36,012 nt of DNA from a virus, in the IMG/VR virus record IMGVR_UViG_3300043425_000084, positions 1 through 36,012 of that record. One strand, written 5' to 3'. This document shows positions 6,076-11,792 of this stretch, piece by piece. Below the pieces are notes generated by a model. It did no database searches. It was not told where the DNA came from and worked only from the letters and a program-made list of their open reading frames with translations. A program made the translations under genes and the position numbers. Within the stretch, counting starts at the first letter, position 1, and the number at the start of each line of letters is the position of its first letter.

Positions 6076-6358
6076 TGGTTCTGTGAACTAAGTCATGTAT
6101 TGGACTGTCGCCAATCTTGCCAATAATTCCGTTATTTGAATTTATAAATCTATCCACACTTGATTCCCTTTGCTTTGCCATACCATCGATAAACCCTTTT
6201 TCATAGGCTTCGTTGTGTTCGCTTGGGCAGTATTTTGTTGGCGTTTTCTCCAACTCCGCTATGCGGTCTGCTTGTTGGCGTAACAGTTCTCCTGCCTCAA
6301 CAAATTCAGGATAGTTTGAATACCATTCAAGTTTTTTTGCTAATTCATATGCGTTCAT
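5909..6358 (-). CDS. 'LSDEE' family protein with coiled-coil N-terminus
   Basis: A 149-residue protein, the longest of the family here. Residues 1-40 form a helical segment typical of phage proteins (NAYELAKKLEWYS, then LLRQQADRIAELEK). The middle (about 45-95) is polar, and residues 98-149 form the shared module (IKELSDEELNKAFDYYC ... WKEAFKKASEK). A good ribosome site AAGGGGG lies close before the ATG at 6358. Its final codons, GAGTGAAAAATGA, also provide the start of the next gene. Function unknown. Confidence 0.74.
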   Translation of the reverse strand: MNAYELAKKLEWYSNYPEFVEAGELLRQQADRIAELEKTPTKYCPSEHNEAYEKGFIDGMAKQRESSVDRFINSNNGIIGKIGDSPIHDLVHRTTPQIKELSDEELNKAFDYYCETDEGVLRFNYELRDEWKKEQLIRWKEAFKKASEK

Positions 6359-6367
6359 ATTTCCCCC

Positions 6368-6535
6368 TTAAAATAATGCATCAGGTAAATCTAATTTTTG
6401 CTTCTTAGCAGGCACATAAAGGTAGGACCAATCTTTGTATGTCTTAACAATATGTTCTGCTTCATGCTTTGTTTTGACCCATCGCATAACCTCGCCATGT
6501 TCGTCAAAAATAACATAATGCTTTTCTGTTGGCAT
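6368..6535 (-). CDS. Small conserved phage protein (55 residues)
   Basis: A 55-residue protein beginning MPTEKHYVIFDEHGEVMRWVKTK and ending KKQKLDLPDALF. The pattern (a short strand, 'G-E-V-M-R-W', a helix with H-E-A-E-H, then a basic tail) resembles small phage proteins of the type that reads 'bind D..G...RW..T..EA'. Start ATG at 6533-6535 overlaps the upstream TAA as TAATG. The next gene's ribosome site AAGGGGG follows its stop. No function known. Confidence 0.65.
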   Translation of the reverse strand: MPTEKHYVIFDEHGEVMRWVKTKHEAEHIVKTYKDWSYLYVPAKKQKLDLPDALF

Positions 6536-6780
6536 TAGTGTTTCCTTAATTGACTATGTTCTAAGCCAACTGCATAACCATTGTTCCAAACTTCTTCTAA
6601 CTGTTGTTTGGTCATTGGTTTGACTTCTGCATTAAGTTCTTTAAGTTGCTTTTTATATTCTTTCCAAAAGGTAGTGGCATACATATACAGTTCTGCAAGC
6701 ATCCATGCACACATCAAAGCCCACCATTGCCACGATGCGTTAAATACTAGAAACAAAAATGTTGCAGTAATGTATTTCAC
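6535..6780 (-). CDS. Small membrane protein with soluble C-terminal tail
   Basis: An 81-residue protein with two hydrophobic segments at about 3-18 (ITATFLFLVFNASWQWW) and 20-37 (ALMCAWMLAELYMYATTF), then a basic linker and a soluble tail ending in KQQLEEVWNNGYAVGLEHSQLRKH. The start codon is GTG at 6778-6780, overlapping the previous TGA as GTGA. The C-terminal part looks like a helical tag seen in other small phage proteins. Likely an inner-membrane protein of unknown role. Confidence 0.65.
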   Translation of the reverse strand: MKYITATFLFLVFNASWQWWALMCAWMLAELYMYATTFWKEYKKQLKELNAEVKPMTKQQLEEVWNNGYAVGLEHSQLRKH

Positions 6781-6947
6781 TTAACTTTTCCCCCAAAGAT
6801 TTGTGATTCTAATTCGTGTATGCGTTCTTGCAGTTTCATGCATTGTTCTTGCAACTCTAGCACTCGGTCTGTATATACCTTTACTTGTGCATCAGCAGTT
6901 GCGAGCATTGCATATAACATTGCGATTCGTTCATCTTTTTCCATCAT
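6777..6947 (-). CDS. Small coiled-coil protein, first gene of the leftward operon
   Basis: A 56-residue protein, helical throughout, with a strong heptad pattern from about residue 25 (VYTDRVLELQEQCMKLQERIHELESQIF). It ends GKVK with its TGA overlapping the GTG of the next gene. The ATG pair at 6947/6944 has no ribosome site upstream; instead a -10-like TAAGAT ends eight bases before it, so the mRNA may be almost leaderless. Small coiled-coil proteins of this sort are common at the start of phage early operons; function unknown. Confidence 0.6.
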   Translation of the reverse strand: MMEKDERIAMLYAMLATADAQVKVYTDRVLELQEQCMKLQERIHELESQIFGGKVK

Positions 6948-6955
6948 ATTAATTT

Positions 6956-6986
6956 ATCTTAAACTATATTTCAAAAAAAAGGTCAA
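6956..6986 (-). promoter_or_regulatory. Candidate promoter of the leftward early operon
   Basis: On the minus strand TTGACC (6981-6986) and TAAGAT (6956-6961) are 19 bases apart, longer than ideal. The predicted start is near 6949, two bases before the ATG at 6947. The same TAAGAT occurs in the repressor promoter at 7548-7553, which supports it. The -35 lies in an arm of the GGTCAA/TTGACC dyad, so binding there could control it. Confidence 0.42.
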
Positions 6987-7000
6987 ATTTTTTATTGACC
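6973..7000 (-). terminator. Possible intrinsic terminator behind the repressor transcript
   Basis: Read on the minus strand, GGTCAA (6995-7000) and TTGACC (6981-6986) form a 6-bp stem with an 8-base loop, followed directly by eight T (6973-6980). The stem is AT-rich but the T run is good. It would end transcripts coming from the repressor gene and isolate the early operon. The same dyad could instead be an operator overlapping the -35 of that operon. Confidence 0.5.
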
Positions 7001-7020
7001 AATAATTTATAACTTAAAAG

Positions 7021-7070
7021 TTAACAAATTTGTTAATTTATATACTTATAAGTAACTTATATATTACTTA
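7021..7070. promoter_or_regulatory. Operator-like dyads
   Basis: Three dyads lie close together: a perfect 16-base palindrome TTAACAAATTTGTTAA at 7021-7036, a perfect ACTTATAAGT at 7044-7053, and arms TAAGTAA and TTACTTA at 7049-7055 and 7064-7070 around 8 bases. Such spacing is typical of repressor sites. A weak plus-strand promoter (TTGTTA at 7030-7035, TAACTT at 7053-7058) overlaps them and would start near 7065. Confidence 0.5.
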
Positions 7071-7266
7071 GTTACCCTTCTGTGAACGAACCTAGCCCAA
7101 CCGAGGTTCGCCTTCAAAACTGTTACCCAACTGAGTTACAGAACCCGACAGTCGTTCAAGGAATCGGCACTATCTTCGCCACCGATCTTGGGCTATTACA
7201 TCCTTTAAACCCCTAGTAACCCTTGTATCTTGACCGCTAGTGGTTGGAGATGTCCCCAGTCAAGAC
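7065..7266 (+). ncRNA. GC-richer island: candidate structured RNA or short gene
   Basis: This stretch is clearly richer in G and C than its surroundings and holds no clear gene. Possible pairings: a stem of CGAACC (7087-7092) with GGTTCG (7105-7110); its loop bases TAGCCCAA (7093-7100) pair with TTGGGCTA (7188-7195), giving a pseudoknot; ATCGG/CCGAT at 7163-7167 and 7182-7186; and a 3' hairpin TCTTGAC/GTCAAGA at 7228-7265 with further inner pairs. It could act on either strand, on the minus strand as the 3' region of the repressor mRNA. Against RNA: a 44-codon GTG frame (7082-7216) is open here, with repeated PTE..LQN words but no ribosome site. Confidence 0.4.
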
Positions 7267-7278
7267 CTAAAACAGAAA

Positions 7279-7539
7279 CTATTCTACTCGAATTTCTTCT
7301 TTAACCAACTCAGGGAAAACGATATGCCATGATTGGGGCAAAATGTCTTTGCGAGTAATTAAGCCTTTAGATTCCTTTTCTAAGGTTGCCCCTAGAAATA
7401 CAAATTGACTTGCAGGAATCCCCTTTTTTCGCCACATTGAAACTGCAGGAACGCTTATGCCACATAGCCTTGCGACCTTTGTGCATCCCCCTAGTAAATC
7501 AATAATTTGGCTATCTGTAAGTTGTAGTTTATTGTCCAT
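7279..7539 (-). CDS. Cro/YdaS-like helix-turn-helix repressor
   Basis: An 86-residue protein. Residues about 8-40 make a helix-turn-helix (QIIDLLGGCTKVARLCGISVPAVSMWRKKGIP) in which the second helix begins GISVPAVSMW. The C-terminal part (LITRKDILPQSWHIVFPEL) matches the tail of YdaS/Cro-like proteins, which usually reads R-x-D-L-x-P-x-x-W. These bind operators as dimers. It is transcribed away from the rightward operon. I chose the ATG at 7539; a TTG two codons upstream is possible. There is no ribosome site and the -10 ends eight bases upstream, as in leaderless lambda cI mRNA. Confidence 0.85.
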   Translation of the reverse strand: MDNKLQLTDSQIIDLLGGCTKVARLCGISVPAVSMWRKKGIPASQFVFLGATLEKESKGLITRKDILPQSWHIVFPELVKEEIRVE

Positions 7540-7547
7540 AGGCAATA

Positions 7548-7576
7548 ATCTTAACCCTTAAATCCCCGATTTGCAA
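7548..7576 (-). promoter_or_regulatory. Repressor gene promoter
   Basis: On the minus strand TTGCAA (7571-7576) and TAAGAT (7548-7553) are exactly 17 bases apart. The predicted start is near 7541, so the repressor ATG at 7539 has a leader of about two bases. Its -35 is only six bases from the -35 of the opposite promoter. Confidence 0.6.
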
Positions 7577-7582
7577 CACTTG

Positions 7583-7611
7583 TTGACAAACACTTTAAGT
7601 AGGTTTAACCT
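7583..7611 (+). promoter_or_regulatory. Rightward early promoter with overlapping dyads
   Basis: TTGACA (7583-7588) and TAACCT (7606-7611) are 17 bases apart, start near 7618. Small dyads fall on the core: TTGTTGACAA over the -35 (7580-7589), ACTTTAAGT in the spacer (7592-7600) and AGGTTTAACCT over the -10 (7601-7611). The first gene has a normal leader and ribosome site. Repression by the adjacent HTH protein is likely from position. Confidence 0.75.
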
Positions 7612-7648
7612 TTAAATGCCCAATTAGGGTTTTAACTAAGGAAATTAT

Positions 7649-7822
7649 ATGAATGAGTTTGAACAGGAATTAGATGATTTATTAGATAGGCTTGAAAAAG
7701 TATTGACCGAGCAAGACATGGCAACACTACGATATGCCTGTGGAAAAAGTAAGCAAAGTAAAGATTTAATGCGAGATGTATTTATTGATTTTGGAAATAT
7801 TTTTGGAGAAAAAAAGAAATGA
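7649..7822 (+). CDS. First small gene of the rightward operon, unknown
   Basis: A 57-residue charged helical protein (MNEFEQELDDLLDRLEKVLTEQD at the start, GEKKK at the end). AAGGA lies eight bases before the ATG at 7649, and its TGA overlaps the start of the SSB-like gene as ATGA. It is the first product after the rightward early promoter, a place where phages often encode regulators or host-takeover proteins. Nothing else points to its function. Confidence 0.68.
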   Translation: MNEFEQELDDLLDRLEKVLTEQDMATLRYACGKSKQSKDLMRDVFIDFGNIFGEKKK

Positions 7823-8418
7823 TATTAGATAAACCAACTGAAAGTAAGGTTATGGAATTTAGAAATCCTGATGCAGGCAGTTACCTTGGTCGTTGCATAT
7901 CGGTCATTGATTTAGGACATCAAAAGACTGTGTGGGATGGGGTAGAAAAAATGTCGCACAAGATTCTGTTGAATTTTGAACTTTTTGGTGAAGATTCCAA
8001 AGGGGCATTGGAAATAGAAGGTAAGCCTTTAGTTGTATATAAACGCTACACATTAAGCAACCATGAGAAATCAGGCTTGATGGCTGACCTTAAAGGATGG
8101 TTTGGCAAAGTTGAGTTGCCATTGAATTTTGAAAGTTTGTTAGGAAAGTTTGCTTTAGTTAATGTTGTTCATAACGAGTTTCAAGGCAAGACCTACGCAA
8201 ATATAAGTGGACTCGCACAAGTTCCTTCAATGATTGCGAAAGGTGGACTCCCACAAGGAGTTAACGAGCCTTTCATGTATGACATTAAAAAACATCCCAA
8301 GAATTTTGAATCGGTTTGGGGATGGCAACAAGAGATGATTAAACGATCATCTGAGTTTGTAAATATAGAAGTAAAAAGGGAAGCAGTAACCATTCAAGAT
8401 GATGATGTTCCATTTTAA
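7819..8418 (+). CDS. SSB-like phage DNA-binding protein
   Basis: A 199-residue protein of a family conserved in phage replication operons, with GSYLGRCISVIDLGHQ near the start, KMSHKILLNFEL, a YKRYTLSNHEKSGLMADLKGW block near residue 80, LLGKFALVNVVHN and GKTYANISGL. The strand-rich N-terminal part fits an OB-like fold, and the acidic C-terminus ends DDDVPF, very like the tip of bacterial SSB that recruits partner proteins. I infer single-strand DNA binding alongside the exonuclease encoded further down. No metal or nuclease motif is seen. Confidence 0.72.
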   Translation: MILDKPTESKVMEFRNPDAGSYLGRCISVIDLGHQKTVWDGVEKMSHKILLNFELFGEDSKGALEIEGKPLVVYKRYTLSNHEKSGLMADLKGWFGKVELPLNFESLLGKFALVNVVHNEFQGKTYANISGLAQVPSMIAKGGLPQGVNEPFMYDIKKHPKNFESVWGWQQEMIKRSSEFVNIEVKREAVTIQDDDVPF

Positions 8419-8430
8419 AAAGGAAAAGAT

Positions 8431-8559
8431 ATGAAAAAAGCATTGGTAATTTTTGCATCGTTTTTTGTAGTTGGCTTTGCAGTAGCACAACAGGCTAATT
8501 GTTGGCAACAATATGTTTGTGGGCCTGCAGGGTGTCAATGGGTAACCATTTGTCGATAA
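8431..8559 (+). CDS. Small secreted Cys-rich protein
   Basis: A 42-residue protein with a clear signal peptide: MKK, a hydrophobic core (ALVIFASFFVVGF) and an A-V-A cleavage site before Gln at about residue 21. The mature peptide of about 22 residues has four Cys with spacing C-x6-C-x4-C-x6-C, suggesting two disulphides in the periplasm. AAGGA lies eight bases before the ATG. It sits in an early operon, not with the lysis genes, so a role in superinfection exclusion or envelope modification is conceivable, but this is a guess. Confidence 0.68.
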   Translation: MKKALVIFASFFVVGFAVAQQANCWQQYVCGPAGCQWVTICR

Positions 8560-8590
8560 CTTGGGGGATAACCTAAAAGGAGTGCATACT

Positions 8591-8788
8591 ATGGATAGCA
8601 CGATTAAGGATACGATTCAAGCAAGAGCAATTCGTGGTCGAGTTGAAGTTGATTACGATGATGAAAGACCAGTAATGGCTTTCACAGAAGAAGGTCTAAA
8701 GTCTGTCGTTAAGACTGCTATTCGAGTATGTGCCGACAGGTGCATTGATCCTGAAGAACGAGAAAAAATGCTTCGACTAGGCGACTAG
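8591..8788 (+). CDS. Small acidic phage protein of unknown function
   Basis: A 65-residue protein starting MDSTIKDTIQARAIRGRVEVDYDDE. The ATG at 8591 is chosen because AAAGGAG lies eight bases upstream; a TTG at 8561 in frame has no such support. It has a strand-rich middle (RVEVDYDDERPVMAFTEEG) followed by a helix with two Cys (VCADRC). No family is recognised. It lies between the secreted peptide gene and the exonuclease gene and is probably co-transcribed with them. Confidence 0.65.
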   Translation: MDSTIKDTIQARAIRGRVEVDYDDERPVMAFTEEGLKSVVKTAIRVCADRCIDPEEREKMLRLGD

Positions 8789-8808
8789 TAAATAATCAAG
8801 GGGGAATT

Positions 8809-9567
8809 ATGGAAGTGAAAAAGAATTATGTGGCTGAATCAGGACATTGGTATTGTGCCAAGACTGGTGAGCCAAGATATACAGTTATTTCCAAATCTAC
8901 AGGAAAGGAACGACCTACAACTCTTGCAGATGCTAGGAAAGAAAATTTAGTTCCATCAGTAACCACGCTGTTGTCGCAAATCAGCAAACCGGGGCTAACT
9001 AATTGGCTAAATCAACAGTTATTATTGGCGGCCCTTACTTTGCCACGCATAGAAGGTGAATCCGAACAGGATTGGATTGACCGAATTATGGTTGATAGTA
9101 GGTCTGCGTCTAAAGAAGCAAGCCAAAGAGGAACTGACATCCATGCAATCATTGAGCAGTTTTATAGGGGTGATTTCTATCTGCCCGAATATCCTGTGTA
9201 TGTGCATAAAGTAAATCAGGCTTTGGTAGATGCTTTTGGACCTCAAAATTGGATTGCAGAAGAATCGTTTGCCCATTCATCAGGCTTTGGGGGCAAGGTT
9301 GATCTGTATGCCAAATCAGGCTTTATTGTCGATGTAAAGACTACAGAAAAAGATGTGGCTGAAATCAAGCCATATCACGAGCATTTAATGCAACTATCGG
9401 CTTACCGAAATGGATTGAATTTGCCTATGGCTAGATGTGCCAATGTGTTTGTCAATGCCATAACCAATCAGGCAAGGGTCATAGAACACGCAGAAAACGA
9501 CCTACAGGATGCTTGGGAGTGTTTACAATACCTTTTGATGTTCTATAAACGAAAGAATCGTCTATAG
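8809..9567 (+). CDS. PD-(D/E)XK exonuclease (RecB/Cas4-like)
   Basis: A 252-residue protein of the phage RecB-like nuclease family. Visible motifs: the N-terminal substrate part with RPTTLADARKENLVPSVTT; motif I GTDIHAIIE at 108-116; motif II GFGGKVDL with D165; motif III IVDVKTTE with D175 and K177; and QLSAYRNG near 195-202. The D-...-D-V-K set binds metal and cuts DNA. In phages such proteins usually work as 5'-3' exonucleases with an ssDNA-binding or annealing partner, here perhaps the SSB-like protein. A strong GGGGG ribosome site precedes the ATG. Confidence 0.9.
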   Translation: MEVKKNYVAESGHWYCAKTGEPRYTVISKSTGKERPTTLADARKENLVPSVTTLLSQISKPGLTNWLNQQLLLAALTLPRIEGESEQDWIDRIMVDSRSASKEASQRGTDIHAIIEQFYRGDFYLPEYPVYVHKVNQALVDAFGPQNWIAEESFAHSSGFGGKVDLYAKSGFIVDVKTTEKDVAEIKPYHEHLMQLSAYRNGLNLPMARCANVFVNAITNQARVIEHAENDLQDAWECLQYLLMFYKRKNRL

Positions 9568-9571
9568 GGCT

Positions 9572-9577
9572 TATAAT
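9572..9577 (+). promoter_or_regulatory. -10 box TATAAT before the structured RNA
   Basis: A perfect TATAAT lies so that the predicted start, 9584, is exactly the first base of the 12-bp stem. No good -35 is seen 16-18 bases upstream and no extended -10 TG, so the promoter would be weak or need an activator. Confidence 0.4.
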
Positions 9578-9583
9578 GGCTTT

Positions 9584-9646
9584 GGGTTGGGCTTGTGCGT
9601 TACCCCCTAACGCAGGACTGATTCTCCTTCACACCAAGTCCAACCC
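9584..9646 (+). ncRNA. Strongly folded RNA element or small RNA
   Basis: GGGTTGGGCTTG (9584-9595) pairs with CAAGTCCAACCC (9635-9646) over 12 positions with one G-U pair. Inside, TGCGTTA (9596-9602) and TAACGCA (9608-9614) make a perfect 7-bp hairpin with a CCCCC loop directly stacked on the outer stem, and GGA/TCC (9615-9617, 9625-9627) may form a small third arm. GGACT (9615-9619) could instead pair with AGTCC (9637-9641), an alternative fold. There is no T run after it, so it is not a standard terminator. It lies in a 201-base gap without a gene. Too short for a tRNA. Strand of action is inferred from the operon direction. Confidence 0.6.
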
Positions 9647-9768
9647 ACCCCAACTACTGTATATCCATTCATTAGGGTTTTCCTTAGTAAATATCCCTTG
9701 TCTTATTAAGCAAAATTAATGATACTGTCTTTACTGCAATGTGCAGGGAAATTAACAAGGAAATCAAA

Positions 9769-10386
9769 ATGCCAAAAATGAAATGTGCAGATGGTAGTTA
9801 TATCAATGTAGCCCCAATTATTGAGCATCCCCATGCTTATGCCGAGGCTACTAAGGCTCGCATCATTGCTAATGCTCAAAAAACATTTTGCAGAACTTAT
9901 GCAGATCATGATGAAATCCAAAACTTTTTGTGTGCTGGTCGTGTGCATGATGACGAAGGCAATTTCAAGCACTATAAAGAAGGATTTATTGGTTCATTAG
10001 CATCTGCATTTGATTCTTATGGCAAGTTGTCTGAAAAACAAGTTTTAGCAGTTCGTAAATGTATTGCTGATCGTAATGCTCGAAAGGCTGAATGGGCTAA
10101 TAAGCAGGCTTTAATTAATGCTAAAAAACAGCATATTGGCAATATTGGTGAAAAAATTACAATAAGCATTGTATGCGTTCATGTTGTTGTGCTTGATAGT
10201 ATTTATGGCACAAATTACATTCATATTTGTGAAGATGCTAATAAAAATATTATTATTTACAAAGGCACTTCTTTAGATTTTCCAAACAAAGGTGAATCAG
10301 CAACAATTAGAGCAACTGTTAAAGAACATGGTGTTAGAGATGGAGTTAAGCAAACAGTAATTCAACGACCAAAATTGGTTCAATAA
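9769..10386 (+). CDS. Conserved phage protein with possible OB-like C-terminal domain
   Basis: A 205-residue protein. The first part (to about 100) is helical with FCRTYADHDEIQNFLCAGR, GFIGSLASAFDSYGKLSEKQVLAVRKC, a pattern seen in large phage and bacterial replication-related proteins. The last 80 residues (GEKITISIVCVHVVVLDS ... IRATVKEHGVRDGVKQTVIQRPK) look like a small beta barrel of the OB type that could bind nucleic acid. The ATG at 9769 has AAGGA eight bases upstream; a more upstream ATG at 9739 lacks one. Known only as a conserved protein; nucleic-acid binding is inferred. Confidence 0.68.
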   Translation: MPKMKCADGSYINVAPIIEHPHAYAEATKARIIANAQKTFCRTYADHDEIQNFLCAGRVHDDEGNFKHYKEGFIGSLASAFDSYGKLSEKQVLAVRKCIADRNARKAEWANKQALINAKKQHIGNIGEKITISIVCVHVVVLDSIYGTNYIHICEDANKNIIIYKGTSLDFPNKGESATIRATVKEHGVRDGVKQTVIQRPKLVQ

Positions 10387-10399
10387 TTTAGGGGGATTT

Positions 10400-10513
10400 A
10401 TGAAAGACTTTCGTGGAGAATGGATTGATATATTAGTAGGTGCATTAGCAGGTCTGTTAATGTTTGGCATACCTGCTATTGTTTATGTATGGAGAACAGG
10501 GGGCATATCATAG
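10400..10513 (+). CDS. Very small single-span membrane protein
   Basis: A 37-residue protein with one hydrophobic helix at about 9-30 (IDILVGALAGLLMFGIPAIVYVW) between charged ends. AGGGGGA lies a few bases before the ATG at 10400. The stop lies 25 bases inside the next gene. Its size and position in an early operon recall small phage inner-membrane proteins of unknown role. Confidence 0.6.
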   Translation: MKDFRGEWIDILVGALAGLLMFGIPAIVYVWRTGGIS

Positions 10514-10989
10514 TAACCAAGGTTCTACTGACTGATACAGAAGTCGAGATATGCAAAATCATTGGCAAGATTAGAAACATTAAGACTTCTGCATTGTGTG
10601 CCGAGCAAATCCAATCAAACAAAGATCCCATACAAATATCCATTGATGGGGTCTTGTCTGAATACATGATTGCCAAGCACAAAGGTTGGTTTTTTGATTT
10701 GAATTGTGATGTTCGTAAGTTTGGGGCAGACTTAATTGCACCAACAGGTCATAAGATAGATGTAAAAAGCACACGCAGAATTAATGGTGATATGAATGTG
10801 CGTATTACTCATGCAACAAAAGATTATGACTTTTATGTATTAGTAGAGTTGGATGCAAATGACAATGGCACTATAGTTGGCATTGCATCAAGAGAAGTTG
10901 TAATAGATGATGAAAACAAGAAGGTTAGTAATTTAACCAACCAAGAATACTACTGTGTTCCTAGGTCTAAACTAAAGGAGTGGAAATGA
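10489..10989 (+). CDS. Predicted PD-(D/E)XK nuclease
   Basis: A 166-residue protein with the core pattern of a restriction-like nuclease: GVLSEYMIAKHKGW (Glu in the first helix, near residue 58), then GADLIAPTGHKIDVKSTRR, in which the Asp of GADL and the D-V-K of IDVK make the metal-binding centre, and a strand YDFYVLVEL. This topology fits PD-(D/E)XK proteins of phages; substrate unknown. The first ATG (10489) lacks a ribosome site and overlaps the preceding small gene, so the true start could be a few codons later. Its end AAAGGAGTGGAAATGA doubles as the ribosome site and start of the next gene. Confidence 0.7.
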   Translation: MENRGHIIVTKVLLTDTEVEICKIIGKIRNIKTSALCAEQIQSNKDPIQISIDGVLSEYMIAKHKGWFFDLNCDVRKFGADLIAPTGHKIDVKSTRRINGDMNVRITHATKDYDFYVLVELDANDNGTIVGIASREVVIDDENKKVSNLTNQEYYCVPRSKLKEWK

Positions 10990-11210
10990 CTATAAAAGAT
11001 GTGCATCTAAACAATGGCAAAGTTTTAATTGGCTCTGCTTATTATCTCAACCCATTAAAGCCAAAGTATGTTGAAGAAGATACAGATATGCTATTGCTTC
11101 AAAGTTGCTTTATTTATGACCCTGCAATTATTCGCAGACAATATTTACTTAAACTAGCCTATGGCATCTTTGTAAGTTTTTTATTGTTTTACTTAATCGT
11201 TATTAGTTAA
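10986..11210 (+). CDS. Small C-terminally anchored membrane protein
   Basis: A 74-residue protein, soluble at first (MTIKDVHLNNGKVLIGSAYYLNP) with a C-terminal hydrophobic helix from about residue 54 (LAYGIFVSFLLFYLIVIS). The ATG at 10986 overlaps the upstream TGA and has GGAG five bases before it. It is the last gene of the rightward operon and its 3' end overlaps the endolysin gene on the other strand by 18 bases, with no terminator between. Confidence 0.7.
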   Translation: MTIKDVHLNNGKVLIGSAYYLNPLKPKYVEEDTDMLLLQSCFIYDPAIIRRQYLLKLAYGIFVSFLLFYLIVIS

Positions 11211-11792
11211 GATTTGTAAGACTTGGGCTATTTTGGCTTTACGATCATCAATGCCGATTAGCCCACCATTGATTCTTTTGGTCATTGTTTCGTAATCTTT
11301 TTTATCTGCTAATTCGTTCAGGTTATGTTTGTTGTAAAACCACCCTGCCGATAAACAAGCATACTTAGGCTCTAGCAATAAATCAGGATTGGTAACAAAA
11401 TCTACACCTAGTGCATTGCCACAGTTACGATAATTTTCTTTTCCTGTCAGTTGCTTAATTCCTCTGCCACGATATTTCCAACCATCCCCATCTTCAGTAT
11501 TGCCCATACGACCACCATAAATCTTATTAGCAATCTTTTCAGGATTACGATGATATTTGTCTGCTTCTTCTTTTGTTGGGAATCTCGATCCCCAAATACG
11601 CATTAACGCATCAGCAGAATAGTTTAGGTTTTCTTGCAGTAATTGAAAGTTGCCTGATTCATGTTGGCATTGTCCTACAAAGGATGCAATACGATCAGGG
11701 GTGTTTATCTGATATTTCTGTAGCGTTTGGTTTAATGGCTCAAGCCACTTTTGGTCTATTTTAAGTTTTTGTAATTGCTCAACTGTTAGCAT
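11193..11792 (-). CDS. Endolysin, glycoside hydrolase family 19
   Basis: A 199-residue chitinase-like lysozyme. The catalytic Glu lies in QCQHESGNFQ (E45), with a second acidic residue at E54; the family block WKYRGRGIKQLTGKENY is at about 105-121, and GWFYNKHNLNELAD near 156-170. GH19 endolysins cut the sugar backbone of peptidoglycan. No signal peptide is present, so release depends on the holin encoded just upstream, whose end overlaps this start by 14 bases. Ordinary length for a single-domain phage GH19 enzyme. Confidence 0.93.
   Translation of the reverse strand: MLTVEQLQKLKIDQKWLEPLNQTLQKYQINTPDRIASFVGQCQHESGNFQLLQENLNYSADALMRIWGSRFPTKEEADKYHRNPEKIANKIYGGRMGNTEDGDGWKYRGRGIKQLTGKENYRNCGNALGVDFVTNPDLLLEPKYACLSAGWFYNKHNLNELADKKDYETMTKRINGGLIGIDDRKAKIAQVLQILTNND

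Noticed and set aside
7084-7145. tRNA-like words (CTCAGTTGG and GGTTCG) on the minus strand
   Set aside because: No acceptor stem, no proper D-stem complement and no anticodon arm in the right places; better explained as other structure.
9584-9650. Possible tRNA with 7-bp acceptor GGGTTGG/CCAACCC
   Set aside because: Only 63 bases, and the inner arms do not match D, anticodon and T arms; the outer stem runs on to 12 pairs.
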